Below are positions 53,084 to 62,637 of a stretch of DNA of 64,000 bases, piece after piece. The notes under the pieces were generated by a model, which was not told the DNA's origin, ran no database searches, and worked only from the letters and a program-made list of their open reading frames with translations. The translations under genes were made by a program, and so were the position numbers. Numbering within the stretch: position 1 is the first letter of the stretch; the number at the start of each line of letters is the position of its first letter. This stretch comes from Chitinophaga sp. 180180018-3 (GTDB taxonomy: Bacteria; Bacteroidota; Bacteroidia; Chitinophagales; Chitinophagaceae): positions 3,596,001 to 3,660,000 of the forward strand of contig NZ_CP140772.1 in the NCBI RefSeq assembly GCF_037893185.1. Reading direction: 5' to 3'.

Positions 53084-53407
53084 ATGAACACGAGAAAAAT
53101 AACTGATATCCAAGGAATTAAGATGCCCGAATTAACCCCGGGAAAGATACAGGAGCTGAAAAGAACGCCTAAAGGCAGACATATTACCAGCATGCATCTT
53201 GATGCCTTCCCTGACCTGCTGAAAATGATGGAATCCGGTTTACATGAGCAGCTTGCCAGGTATGAGCACATTAAAAGCGCCGGCCGTGATGCTGCTACGA
53301 GCAAAATGCTGTTGCTGGAAATGCTTGAAAATCATTTGTACTGGGAGTTTGCGTATCATATTATGTTTGTTAAGTGGAGGGAACAACGTTTGAGTAAGGC
53401 TTCCTGA
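53084..53407 (+). CDS. Small unknown protein divergent from a sigma factor
   Basis: A 107-residue, mainly helical protein without signal or membrane segment. It has a basic N-terminal half (LTPGKIQELKRTPKGRHITSM) and an amphipathic C-terminal helix (MLLLEMLENHLYWEFAYHIMFVKW). The start ATG follows gaaacccgtc. I do not recognise the family. The divergent position and shared GTAAC-type element suggest it is expressed together with the sigma factor; an anti-sigma role is possible but unsupported by motifs. Confidence 0.65.
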   Translation: MNTRKITDIQGIKMPELTPGKIQELKRTPKGRHITSMHLDAFPDLLKMMESGLHEQLARYEHIKSAGRDAATSKMLLLEMLENHLYWEFAYHIMFVKWREQRLSKAS

Positions 53408-53510
53408 TGCCAGTTATACGGGCAAAAAAAGCAAGGATAGGTATAGACAGGTCGTAATTTCATAGCAGTAGGTCTTCCATAAAGATATACATTTGTATGT
53501 AAATCTATAT

Positions 53511-54785
53511 ATGGAGAACTATAGCATCATTATTTTTATCCTGGCCATTATGATTATTTTGTCGGCTCTGGCCGATAAAATACGGCTCCCCTACCCGGTG
53601 CTGCTGATTTCCGCCGGTATAGGAATAGGTTTCATTCCCAATCTGCCTGTGATCTCCTTAAATCCGGAAGTAATATTTCTCCTGTTTCTGCCACCATTAT
53701 TATTTGATGCCGCTTTTAATATCTCCCCTAAAGAATTCAGAACCAACTTCAATACTATCGGCACACTGGCGATAGGCCTTGTGTTTATCACCGCAGCAGC
53801 CATTGCTATCGTAGCTCATTACCTGATTCCGGGCATGACCTGGCCCCTGGCCTTTGTGCTGGGCGCAATCCTGTCGGCCACAGATGCTGTTGCCGCCATG
53901 AGCATCACCAAAGGCCTGGGATTATCGCACAAAACCATTACCATACTGGAAGGCGAAAGCCTTATCAACGATGCCTCCGCCCTGGTTACCTACCGCTTTG
54001 CCATTGCGGCTGCAACAGGTACAGCCTTCGTTTTCTGGAAGGCCAGTTTTGAGTTCATCGTACTCATGGCAGGCGGCGTTTTCATAGGCGCTTTAGCCAG
54101 CAAGGTGCTTTCAGCCATCCTGCTAAAGGTGCTCAGGAATGATATGGTTACCATTAGTTTTGTATTGCTGATGCCTTTTGTCACCTACCTGCTGGCAGAG
54201 GAGCTGCATGTTTCCGGTGTGATTGCAGTGGTGGTATTGGGGATTATGACAGCCAGACTGAGCAACAAAGTGTTCCCGGAGAAACTGAAAATGCAGTCCA
54301 GGTCCATCTGGGATATTATCATCTTTCTGCTGAACGGACTTATTTTCATTCTCATCGGGCTGGAATTTCCTTTTGTCATAAAAAGCATCGACCATAACAT
54401 GATACTGCCGTATATCGGCTATGGCCTGCTGATCACCGTGGTAGCACTGGTGTTGCGTATGGGCAGGATCTTTCTGCAACAGATCAACCTGGAACAGGCC
54501 TTCCGGAAAGGCAGAGGCAGGATCACGGAAAACGCACTGCTCGATTTCAAGAACAGTCTTATCATCGGCTGGTCGGGTATGCGCGGCATTGTGTCGTTGG
54601 CTATTGCCATAGGCATGCCGCTGACGCTCGACAATGATCACCCGTTTCAGGAGCGTAATGCCATCATTTTTATTGCGGTCGTGGTCGTGTTATTCACGTT
54701 AATTGGACAAGGGATTAGTTTACCCTGGATCGTGAAAGCAGTAAAGCTGCCGGAGACGGAGAAAGCCCACCGGCAGCATGCATAA
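53511..54785 (+). CDS. CPA1-type Na+(K+)/H+ antiporter
   Basis: A 424-residue membrane protein from the ATG at 53511 (MENYSIIIFILAIM), with about 12 helices. The cation-site motif is at ILSATDAVAAMSI, followed by LEGESLINDASALVTY, the ND pair of electroneutral CPA1 antiporters. A later GWSGMRGIVSLAIAI matches the conserved Arg-containing helix. It exchanges sodium or potassium for protons across the inner membrane. It is slightly shorter than NhaP/NhaK types because the cytoplasmic tail is nearly absent. Tail-to-tail with the rhamnosidase gene. Confidence 0.94.
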   Translation: MENYSIIIFILAIMIILSALADKIRLPYPVLLISAGIGIGFIPNLPVISLNPEVIFLLFLPPLLFDAAFNISPKEFRTNFNTIGTLAIGLVFITAAAIAIVAHYLIPGMTWPLAFVLGAILSATDAVAAMSITKGLGLSHKTITILEGESLINDASALVTYRFAIAAATGTAFVFWKASFEFIVLMAGGVFIGALASKVLSAILLKVLRNDMVTISFVLLMPFVTYLLAEELHVSGVIAVVVLGIMTARLSNKVFPEKLKMQSRSIWDIIIFLLNGLIFILIGLEFPFVIKSIDHNMILPYIGYGLLITVVALVLRMGRIFLQQINLEQAFRKGRGRITENALLDFKNSLIIGWSGMRGIVSLAIAIGMPLTLDNDHPFQERNAIIFIAVVVVLFTLIGQGISLPWIVKAVKLPETEKAHRQHA

Positions 54786-57584
54786 TTACATAGCGCTGAT
54801 ATGATAATTTCCTGCGGGAAGTTTAAACACGGCAAAGCCGTTGCGCTCACTTTTCCGCTTCATATACCCACTTGATTCTGTGACCCTCCCAGCAGCCGCT
54901 GACGGCAATTCCAGCTCGGCCGTACAGTTAGGAGGCACCGTCACTTCCAGCGACAGTTTTCCATTTTCCCTTTTCCAGGCAGAACGGATGGTACCTGCAG
55001 AAGATTCAAAAGAAGCTTTTGCCCAGGTCAGCTCCGGCGAGTTCAACACGGGCGGGCGAACAATGAAATTCCGGAACCCCTTGTCAGAGCGGGGATCGCG
55101 ACGTATACCCGAAAGCCCGTTGATATACCAGGCGCCGGGATAAAGAAAGGAGCTATGTAACAGGGAATGCCCTGGCAGGTCTTTCTCCCACATCTCCCAT
55201 ATGGTGGTAGCATCGTTGGCTTTCATGTAACCCCAGCCCGGATAAGTAGTTTGAGACGTCATGCTGTAGATCAGGTCATCGCGACCTTCATCCCTTAGCA
55301 GCCGGAATAACAGTGCGCCACCGGTGATGCCTACATGAATGTGCCCTTTTCTCACCACGAGTATTTCATGCTCCAGCCGTTTCATCACCGCTTCGCGCTG
55401 ATCGCCACGGGGAACTTCGGCCAGCAATGCCGCTGCCATATTAGCCATAGAGCTGTCGGAATAGCTGTGATCGCCGGGATTATAGAACCGTGCGTTGATA
55501 GCATCGCTGGCTTCGGCTGCCTGTTCTTCCCATTTCCGGGCCTCTTTGTTTTTACCCAGCGCATGCGCAATTTTCGCGGCAGTACGGAGGTTAAATACAC
55601 GATAGCAGCTGTTCAGGCAAAGCGTTTGTACTTTATCGTTATTCATACCTTCGGCGGTAGCTCCCGGCCAGAGCCAGTCGCCCAGGAAATCCCAATGACC
55701 GCCGAAACGCTGCAGCAGTCCATCTTTGGTTGCTGTATCCAGGAAGGCCAGCCAGTTGCTGATCATCTCAAAATTCGTTTCAAGTATACGCGTATCTCCT
55801 TCCTGTTGGTAAAGGAACCAGGGCAGCGACACGCAAATACCGCCCCAGGCGGGGCCTCCGCCGCCCATATAAGTAGGGGCAGTATGTGGTAATATGCCTT
55901 TATGAAGATGACGACCGCTCATGATTCCCTTATGGGCCCAGGTGGTGTCGTACATATTTCCTACCACCGACTCTGTTCCCTGCACATCCCGCCAGTCCTG
56001 CATCCATTTGGTATAGAAAGCACCCATATGGTAATTGAACATGCCGGTTTCGCAGGTAGCGTGTGCATCGCCACCGTAGCCCAGGCGTTCCCGTTGCGGA
56101 CAGTCGACCACGTAGCCTCCCAGTGACAGGTTTTCGTAAGTCCAGCGTACCCGGTCGTAGATCCAGTTCTGCAGCGGATCCTGGCAGGTAAACGTAGCTG
56201 CCGGCTCATAAGCAGTACGTACCTGCCATCCGCGTATATCCGTTAACGTTGGTTTGTATTTCAGTCCGTGTATCGTAACCCATCTGCCGGAGCTGTAGTT
56301 GAAACGGTTCCTGAACGTGCCTTTGCCGGAAGCGCCGATAATATAGGTGCTATGCAGTCCGAAGGTCATATCCATCTGCCGGCGTTCCGAATACTGAAAC
56401 CCGATGGTGTCGCCCGGTTGGCCATGTAGTTCCACGCTGGTCCAGCCGGCGAAATTAACGCCCATGTCTACACGATAACTGCCATCCGGACGGGCTTCGA
56501 TCGCCACCGGCTTGATTTCAGTGAACAGGCGGTTTCTTTCCGTCATCTGGGCAGAGAGTTTCAGGGGAGGATGATATACGGTAACGGGCCGCCAGGTGCT
56601 TTCATCGCAGCTGCCGGTGTTCCAGTTGCTGATTTCCTTTGTAGCGTCCCACAATTCGCCACCCATGCGGTTGGAATCCCATACACCCAACAGCTTGCCG
56701 GGGCTTGGATGTGTGATCCAGGATGCATCCGTTTTCAGCAGCATGGCCGGCGTGGCAGCACCTTTGTTATAAATGGCTGCCTGCGCCGTTACGATAGGCG
56801 TTTGTGGTTTGCCCGGTGTGATATAAGGTCCGAATATCGACCAGGAGGTGCCCAGCCAGATCACGATCACATTTTTGCCGGGTTGTAAAGCCCCTGCAAT
56901 ATCATACGCCACATATCGCGCACGTTTGGTATAGTCTGTTACCGCAGGCGCCATCACATCATCTCCTATCTTCCTGCCATTTACATATAATTCGTGAAAA
57001 CCTACAGAAGCAATAAAGATATTTGCCTTCGACGGCTTCGATGTTAATACAAAAGTTTTTCTCAGCCAGGGATCTGAGATATTACAGTCGCGCTGATGCG
57101 GATCAAATATTTCATCCGTACCTATCCAGTCTGCTTTCCACTCAGCAGGTTCCAGCATTCCCATGCTCCAGGATGCAATCGGGCTCCAGTCGGACACCCT
57201 TCCCTGTTCATCTTTCACCGCCACCTTCCAGTAACAAACCTGGTCAGATTGCAATGGCTGCCCGTCGTATACTATCTGCTGCATCTCATCAGCATTCATC
57301 CAGCCTGAATTCCACAGCGTACCTTTATTTTGCGCCAGCTCCTCTTTGGTAGCGGCTACCAGCACACGCCAGGCCGTTTGCTGCTGGGCAAAAGCTTTCT
57401 GATCAGTAGCATCCAGCACCCAGCTCAGGCGGGGATGTACTTCATCAATACCGGTAGGGTTCACCAGGTATTCGCAACGTAAATGGGCAGGCCGCACAGA
57501 ACACATCTGCTGCGGCCTCTTTTCGCCATGCGCCAGTATAACCACCAGGCATAGCAATAAAATTGAAATCGACTTTTTAAGCAT
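54786..57584 (-). CDS. Alpha-L-rhamnosidase, glycoside hydrolase family 78
   Basis: A 932-residue secreted enzyme with signal peptide (MLKKSISILLLCLVVILAHG). Domains in order: a fibronectin-like part (about 25-140), Bac_rhamnosid_N sandwich (about 150-320), a concanavalin-like domain, a six-hairpin catalytic barrel (about 455-800) and a C-terminal beta-domain. The GH78 motif is seen at Asp494 in DCPQRERLGYGGDAHA, where Glu499 is part of the acid pair; the segment is one residue shorter than the common DCPQRDERLGW. It releases terminal alpha-L-rhamnose from pectic rhamnogalacturonan or glycosides. It is the enzyme of the adjoining SusC/SusD locus. Confidence 0.94.
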   Translation of the reverse strand: MLKKSISILLLCLVVILAHGEKRPQQMCSVRPAHLRCEYLVNPTGIDEVHPRLSWVLDATDQKAFAQQQTAWRVLVAATKEELAQNKGTLWNSGWMNADEMQQIVYDGQPLQSDQVCYWKVAVKDEQGRVSDWSPIASWSMGMLEPAEWKADWIGTDEIFDPHQRDCNISDPWLRKTFVLTSKPSKANIFIASVGFHELYVNGRKIGDDVMAPAVTDYTKRARYVAYDIAGALQPGKNVIVIWLGTSWSIFGPYITPGKPQTPIVTAQAAIYNKGAATPAMLLKTDASWITHPSPGKLLGVWDSNRMGGELWDATKEISNWNTGSCDESTWRPVTVYHPPLKLSAQMTERNRLFTEIKPVAIEARPDGSYRVDMGVNFAGWTSVELHGQPGDTIGFQYSERRQMDMTFGLHSTYIIGASGKGTFRNRFNYSSGRWVTIHGLKYKPTLTDIRGWQVRTAYEPAATFTCQDPLQNWIYDRVRWTYENLSLGGYVVDCPQRERLGYGGDAHATCETGMFNYHMGAFYTKWMQDWRDVQGTESVVGNMYDTTWAHKGIMSGRHLHKGILPHTAPTYMGGGGPAWGGICVSLPWFLYQQEGDTRILETNFEMISNWLAFLDTATKDGLLQRFGGHWDFLGDWLWPGATAEGMNNDKVQTLCLNSCYRVFNLRTAAKIAHALGKNKEARKWEEQAAEASDAINARFYNPGDHSYSDSSMANMAAALLAEVPRGDQREAVMKRLEHEILVVRKGHIHVGITGGALLFRLLRDEGRDDLIYSMTSQTTYPGWGYMKANDATTIWEMWEKDLPGHSLLHSSFLYPGAWYINGLSGIRRDPRSDKGFRNFIVRPPVLNSPELTWAKASFESSAGTIRSAWKRENGKLSLEVTVPPNCTAELELPSAAAGRVTESSGYMKRKSERNGFAVFKLPAGNYHISAM

Positions 57585-57614
57585 GATTCGACGATACGTT
57601 TACTACTAAGATAA

Positions 57615-57694
57615 TCTTTAGCCTTTAGCTTTTTAGCCTTTAGTTTACTATTGCGTAATAGTAAACTAAAGGCTAAAAAGCTAAAGGCTAAAGA
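57615..57694 (-). terminator. 38-bp perfect hairpin between susD and the rhamnosidase gene
   Basis: Arms at 57615-57652 and 57657-57694 are exact complements with a 4-nt loop (GCGT). The arms are themselves repetitive (TTTAGCC, TTTAGC, TTTTTAGCC). The right arm ends 6 bp before the susD stop, so on the leftward transcript the hairpin forms immediately after susD and before the rhamnosidase gene. It may end most transcripts there or set the ratio of the two products. Confidence 0.8.
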
Positions 57695-57700
57695 CTGTTT

Positions 57701-59461
57701 TTAATCTCCCCAGCCCGGGTTCTGCCAGCTTTTGCCGGTGAACTGGAATATTTTATTGATCTCTGTCTGGTCAATCGGATACATCAGGTACTTGTCAGCA
57801 GCGGAAGCACGATCAGTAAATTTAAAACGTGTATACGTTAACGTTGTTCCGTTTTTAGTGATGCGCATACCGGTTACAAATTTATCTGTCTGGCTTAATA
57901 TTTTCCAGCGGCGTACGTCAAAGAAGCGATGTTCTTCAAAGGCCAGTTCCACGGCGCGTTCGTTGCGGTATTTCTTTTCGAAATCAGCTTTCGGCATACC
58001 GGCGGGGAATGCCGGCATACCTGCCCGGGCACGTACGGCACTAACAGCATCGCGGGCACTCATGGAGAAGCTGCCAACAGTAACTGCCACATCCGGGCCC
58101 ACTGACTGGTACGCTGCCTCTGCAAAATTCAGATATAGTTCTGCGAGGCGGAACAGGCGGATGGCGCCGTCGGCGTCGTTGTTCTGGCCCGACTGGAAGT
58201 TGTTGAATTTCCGGAGATAATAACCGGTACGGGTATTTTTACGGTTAGTAGCGGAAATTCCATCTGCGCCATTTACGAAGGTTTGTACCTTCTGCCCATT
58301 GGGTTGATCGAGGAAACGTAATGCATCATTATAGTAGATAGAAGCATAGAAACGGGGATCACGGCCAACATACGGACTATCGGGGTTATAGCCCGAAGCA
58401 GGGTTGATGATGGGCGACAGGTGAGCTGCATCATTGTATCCGAGCACAGCTGGCAGACCATTTGCCATTTCATACTTATCTACCATATCCTGTGTAGGAT
58501 TGGGTCCTGCGTGATCTACGCCCGGCGTGCTGGGGAGACCTGCATTTTTCCAGACCTGCATCTGGTTTCCTACCTGCAGGATGGTTTCCTTATCGCGGCT
58601 ACGTTGATCGTTGGAAGTAATGAAATGATACAGCGCGTAGCCGTTCTGTGCAACCGTGGGCGCAGGCTGTTCATCGAACAGTTTGTAGTCGTTTGCCAGG
58701 CATTGCGACAGCGCCTCCGCAGTGATGGCTTTTGCTTTATCCCAATCGTAGGTACCATCCGTCCACAACGGGCTGGCAGCATAGGTTACCGCTTCCGACC
58801 TGATCGCATATGCTACTGCACGCGACATGATGCCGTACTGGTTATCGTAGATATTCCAGGGAAAGCCCGGCTTCACCGCAGGCACCATCAATGCAGAGTC
58901 GCAGTCTTTGAGAATGAAAGTAACGATAGCACTGAAGCTGGCCCGGCTGTCTTTCGAATAATCATGCTTCAGCTCCAGTGGCTTGTCGAATAACGGCACG
59001 CCGCCATAGCGTTTGATCAGCTGCAGGTAATACAAAGCGCGTAACACATGTGCCTGCGCAATCCAGGAGTTTTTTTCCGCATCAGAGGCGAGTGTTTTGG
59101 AAGCACCGATATTCGCGAGGAAATAGTTGCATTTGCGGATCCCTTCATACAGGCTGCCCCAGGGGCTGCCATCCATCGATATGCTGCTGTAGTTTTGCGG
59201 AGAAACACCGCCGCTGTACCAGCTGCTCGATTTTGAGTTCGACGTGTTGTCGTCCGCATCCTGTGCCTCATCCGTATAATAAGCGCGATCCATATAAGGA
59301 GCCGGGCAATAGCCATAGCACGAGTTGAGATATCCTCTTACCCGGTCGTAATCATTGAATACATCGTTGAGCGTGATACGGCCATCGCTGGGCAGATCCA
59401 GTTGCTTCTGACAGGCAAACAGTCCAACGGCAGCCAGTAATATGATAATATATCTTTTCAT
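57701..59461 (-). CDS. SusD/RagB-family nutrient-binding lipoprotein
   Basis: A 586-residue outer-membrane lipoprotein with lipobox LFAC and Cys17. The TPR-like SusD fold is seen from WIAQAHVLRALYYLQLIKRYGGVPLF (about 130-160) and in the C-terminal RNERAVELAFEEHRFFDVRRWK, the family's hallmark. It lids the SusC channel encoded 18 bp upstream and binds the glycan. The neighbouring GH78 gene suggests a rhamnose-containing substrate. Ends just before a 38-bp hairpin. Confidence 0.95.
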   Translation of the reverse strand: MKRYIIILLAAVGLFACQKQLDLPSDGRITLNDVFNDYDRVRGYLNSCYGYCPAPYMDRAYYTDEAQDADDNTSNSKSSSWYSGGVSPQNYSSISMDGSPWGSLYEGIRKCNYFLANIGASKTLASDAEKNSWIAQAHVLRALYYLQLIKRYGGVPLFDKPLELKHDYSKDSRASFSAIVTFILKDCDSALMVPAVKPGFPWNIYDNQYGIMSRAVAYAIRSEAVTYAASPLWTDGTYDWDKAKAITAEALSQCLANDYKLFDEQPAPTVAQNGYALYHFITSNDQRSRDKETILQVGNQMQVWKNAGLPSTPGVDHAGPNPTQDMVDKYEMANGLPAVLGYNDAAHLSPIINPASGYNPDSPYVGRDPRFYASIYYNDALRFLDQPNGQKVQTFVNGADGISATNRKNTRTGYYLRKFNNFQSGQNNDADGAIRLFRLAELYLNFAEAAYQSVGPDVAVTVGSFSMSARDAVSAVRARAGMPAFPAGMPKADFEKKYRNERAVELAFEEHRFFDVRRWKILSQTDKFVTGMRITKNGTTLTYTRFKFTDRASAADKYLMYPIDQTEINKIFQFTGKSWQNPGWGD

Positions 59462-59479
59462 ACCAAAAAGTTAATTGAG

Positions 59480-62400
59480 TTAAAAACCAACACTGATACC
59501 GATATTATAGACTTTATAAACAGGGAAGCCTGTAAAGCCGCTACCTTCCGGACCAAAGTCGTGCGATTTCATATGATCCCAGGTGATGAGATTCTGGCCG
59601 CTGGCGATTATTTTAATATAATCTGCCGTGATACGTTTTGCTATGAATGACGGTAACGTATATACGATTTCTACATTCTTCAACCGGAGATACGAGCGGT
59701 TATAGCTAAAGAAATCGTTGCTTTCCTGATTAACGGTTTTTGCGAGCGACAGTGCAGGGTAGCTGATTGGCAGGTGCTGGCTGTATCTTTCGGGCGTCCA
59801 GGCATTTGCGTGCAGTGCGCCGAATACGCCATCATAGTCAGTTTCAGTTACACCGGGACCACTATAAATGGAAGAGAAACTTCCAATACCCTGGAACAGG
59901 AAGTTGAGGTTGAAAGCCTTATAGCGCACGCCTCCACTGATAGCGTACACGCTGCGCGGCAGCATTCCGTTACCGACAGGGGCCTTATCCCGGTCGTCGA
60001 TAACATGGTCGCCGTTCAGATCCTTATATCTCAGATCCCCTGCCCTTACTGCAGCCATACCCTTGTAGGTAAGTCCGCTCTGGGTAATTTCATCGGCGGA
60101 GTTGAAGAATCCGTTGCCTTTACTGTAATCTACCAGGTAACCAAATTCCTGCCCTACAGAAAAGCCCTCTTTACGTTTACGATAAGCGTAATCTGCGGAT
60201 CTGATAGCTTCGTTGGCGCTGATCACCATATTCTTCTGGTAGCTCAGCTGGCCACCCAGGGAAATATCTACATCGCGGTTAAGGCTCTTTGCAAAGTTCA
60301 GCGCCACTTCGAATCCTTTGTTTTCGAACACCCCGGAATTGGTACCCGGGAATGTGGTGGCGGGTATTCCCACATAAGAAGGTATCGCATCGCCGGAAGC
60401 TACCACCATGTTAGTCATACGTTCTTTGAAGAGATCCGCCGAAATGGTGATAGCGTTAAAGAGTCCGATATCGATACCAGCGTTTTGTTTGGTAGAAATT
60501 TCCGCGCGGATATCGGGGTTACCGAGTTTATTTTCGTGTATAACATATTGCAGGTAGCCTATTGGCCCGCCGCCGTTAACGCTCACATTATCGAGGTAGG
60601 CATAGCGATCGAGGCCGGTTTGGTCGTTGCCGGTCTGGCCCCAGGAAGCCCGTAATTTCAGCAGACTTAACCAATGCAGGTTTTCCATGAAGTGCTCGTT
60701 CGTGATGTTCCATCCTGCTGATACTGCCGGCGTAGCTACATAACGGTTAGCACGGGGATACTGTTCGGATCCGGAATAGCCTGCATCCAGTTTCAGGAAA
60801 TAGCGGTTATCATAGTTGTAAGCCACTTCTGCACCGGAGTTCACCCTGTTGTAGGGCAAGAGGCCGGGAGGCGTAACATCTGCGGTACTCAGGTTCTGAT
60901 AGAACATATAGCCCAGGGCGCTGATGTTATGACGGTTGAACTCACGCTTATAATTAAGCATGGCGTTGTAAGTGAGATGGTAATAATAAAGGGCGCTTTT
61001 GCTATAACCCAGGGGTATATTATTGTTTGAACCTTTCTTTACGAACTGTAATGCGCCATCAGTGCCTGTATTCACATATCGCTCATAATCCTGCGTGGTA
61101 CCGAGGCTACCTACAGAATTGGTTTGATAAGCAAATGTACCCAGCAGGCTAAGTCCTTTTGTCAAGAAGCTGAGATCTACGTTTAGCCCTACCTGTGAGT
61201 AGATATTAGTAACAGTATGACGATAATACCCGGTGCGGTTCAACATACCGAAAGTGGGATCGCTTACTTTATCGGTAGTAATCACCTGACCACCCGGATC
61301 GGTAATTTTTCCTGACGACGGATCGGTTACCGGGGGAGTCAGCGGGCCATACATAGTAGGCGGCAGCAGGAACATGCTGCCATATACCGCGGCATTACCC
61401 GGACCTGGCGTGCGTTCTCTTTTAACGTTACCGCCTAAACGAAGGAATCCTTTGATGTATTTATTAAGAGTGATATCGAGATTACTACGGTAATTTACCC
61501 AGATGTTGTTGGCATTGGGGTTATACTTTGGCTGGTCTGTATTGAACTGACCTCCCTGATGCATGACGTTGATGTTGGAAAAGAACAGTACCCGGTCACT
61601 TCCGGCCGACAGGTTAACTGCTACCCTTTGCATGGAAGCCATCTCATTAAAATAGCGATCGTACCAGTTGTTGTTGGGATATGCGTTTCTGTCGCTGCCG
61701 GATTTAAAGCCATCGATTTGTTTTTGGGAGAAGAGATAATGATCTCCCAGCCCATCGTTAACAGCGGCCTGGTTGCGCATCATCGCATAATCGGCGGAAC
61801 TGTACATGGTAGGTTTGGTACTCACCTGCTGGAATGATTGATCCATCCTGACATTTACTCTCAGCTTCCCTTTGGTACCTTTTTTTGTAGTTATTACCAT
61901 CACGCCGCTGGCGCCCTGTATACCATACAAGGCTTCCGTAGAGGCATCTTTCAGTATAGAAATGGATTCAATTTCGCTGGCAGAAATGTATTCCAGTGTT
62001 TCATTGCTGTGATAAGGTGTAGGAATACCATCTATAACAACGAGCGGGCCGTTGTTGCGGCCGGATGATAATCCTCTTATATACAGGTTAGTAGTAGATC
62101 GGGAGAGTTCTGAAGATACCTCGAGGGTAGTTAGTCCGGGTAGCCTTCCGGGCAATGTTTGCGTCAGGTTAGCTACTGGTGAGCGTTCCAGCACCTCGCC
62201 ACTTACGGTGGCAACAGCGCCGGTCACTTCTTTTCTCAGCTGGCTGCTATAGCCCAGCTGCACCACTTCTTCCTGCTGATGTACATCCGGCTGTAATACT
62301 ACCACAGGAAGCTCTTCTCCTGCAATTTTAACGGATTGCCTGACATAGCCCCGGGCCTGGAAAGTAAGCCGTTCGCTGTTGTCATCTACCAGTAACGTAT

Positions 62401-62602
62401 ACTCTCCTTTATCATTCGTGGAAGTACCGTTCCTGCCACTTTGGGAATTGACGGCAATTCCAGGCAGGGGCTTATTATACTGATCCACTACCCTGCCTCT
62501 CAGAACGGCAGATGCATGCTGAGCTTGCAGGCACACAGGCAGGATGCTCAGTACCAGCAGGGCGCATGTAAATATTATGTTGACAGATAGTCTGTATTTC
62601 AT
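59480..62602 (-). CDS. SusC/RagA-family TonB-dependent transporter
   Basis: A 1040-residue outer-membrane receptor from the ATG at 62602 (MKYRLSVNIIFTC), with a signal peptide ending near CLQAQ. A carboxypeptidase-regulatory-like domain covers about 30-110 (VLRGRVVDQYNKPLPGIAVNS). The plug follows (LYIRGLSSGRNNGPLVVIDGIP, about 180-200), then a 22-strand barrel ending YKVYNIGISVGF. It imports oligosaccharide using TonB energy with the SusD encoded 18 bp downstream. No FecR or sigma-interaction domain is seen at its N-terminus. Confidence 0.95.
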   Translation of the reverse strand: MKYRLSVNIIFTCALLVLSILPVCLQAQHASAVLRGRVVDQYNKPLPGIAVNSQSGRNGTSTNDKGEYTLLVDDNSERLTFQARGYVRQSVKIAGEELPVVVLQPDVHQQEEVVQLGYSSQLRKEVTGAVATVSGEVLERSPVANLTQTLPGRLPGLTTLEVSSELSRSTTNLYIRGLSSGRNNGPLVVIDGIPTPYHSNETLEYISASEIESISILKDASTEALYGIQGASGVMVITTKKGTKGKLRVNVRMDQSFQQVSTKPTMYSSADYAMMRNQAAVNDGLGDHYLFSQKQIDGFKSGSDRNAYPNNNWYDRYFNEMASMQRVAVNLSAGSDRVLFFSNINVMHQGGQFNTDQPKYNPNANNIWVNYRSNLDITLNKYIKGFLRLGGNVKRERTPGPGNAAVYGSMFLLPPTMYGPLTPPVTDPSSGKITDPGGQVITTDKVSDPTFGMLNRTGYYRHTVTNIYSQVGLNVDLSFLTKGLSLLGTFAYQTNSVGSLGTTQDYERYVNTGTDGALQFVKKGSNNNIPLGYSKSALYYYHLTYNAMLNYKREFNRHNISALGYMFYQNLSTADVTPPGLLPYNRVNSGAEVAYNYDNRYFLKLDAGYSGSEQYPRANRYVATPAVSAGWNITNEHFMENLHWLSLLKLRASWGQTGNDQTGLDRYAYLDNVSVNGGGPIGYLQYVIHENKLGNPDIRAEISTKQNAGIDIGLFNAITISADLFKERMTNMVVASGDAIPSYVGIPATTFPGTNSGVFENKGFEVALNFAKSLNRDVDISLGGQLSYQKNMVISANEAIRSADYAYRKRKEGFSVGQEFGYLVDYSKGNGFFNSADEITQSGLTYKGMAAVRAGDLRYKDLNGDHVIDDRDKAPVGNGMLPRSVYAISGGVRYKAFNLNFLFQGIGSFSSIYSGPGVTETDYDGVFGALHANAWTPERYSQHLPISYPALSLAKTVNQESNDFFSYNRSYLRLKNVEIVYTLPSFIAKRITADYIKIIASGQNLITWDHMKSHDFGPEGSGFTGFPVYKVYNIGISVGF

Positions 62603-62637
62603 GTTGTTGATATTACAAGCGTTTACAAAAGAGATCA

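Noticed and set aside
59774..60655. Rightward 293-codon open frame inside the susC gene
   Set aside because: Antisense to clear TonB-receptor coding sequence with family motifs; no start context and no motif of its own.
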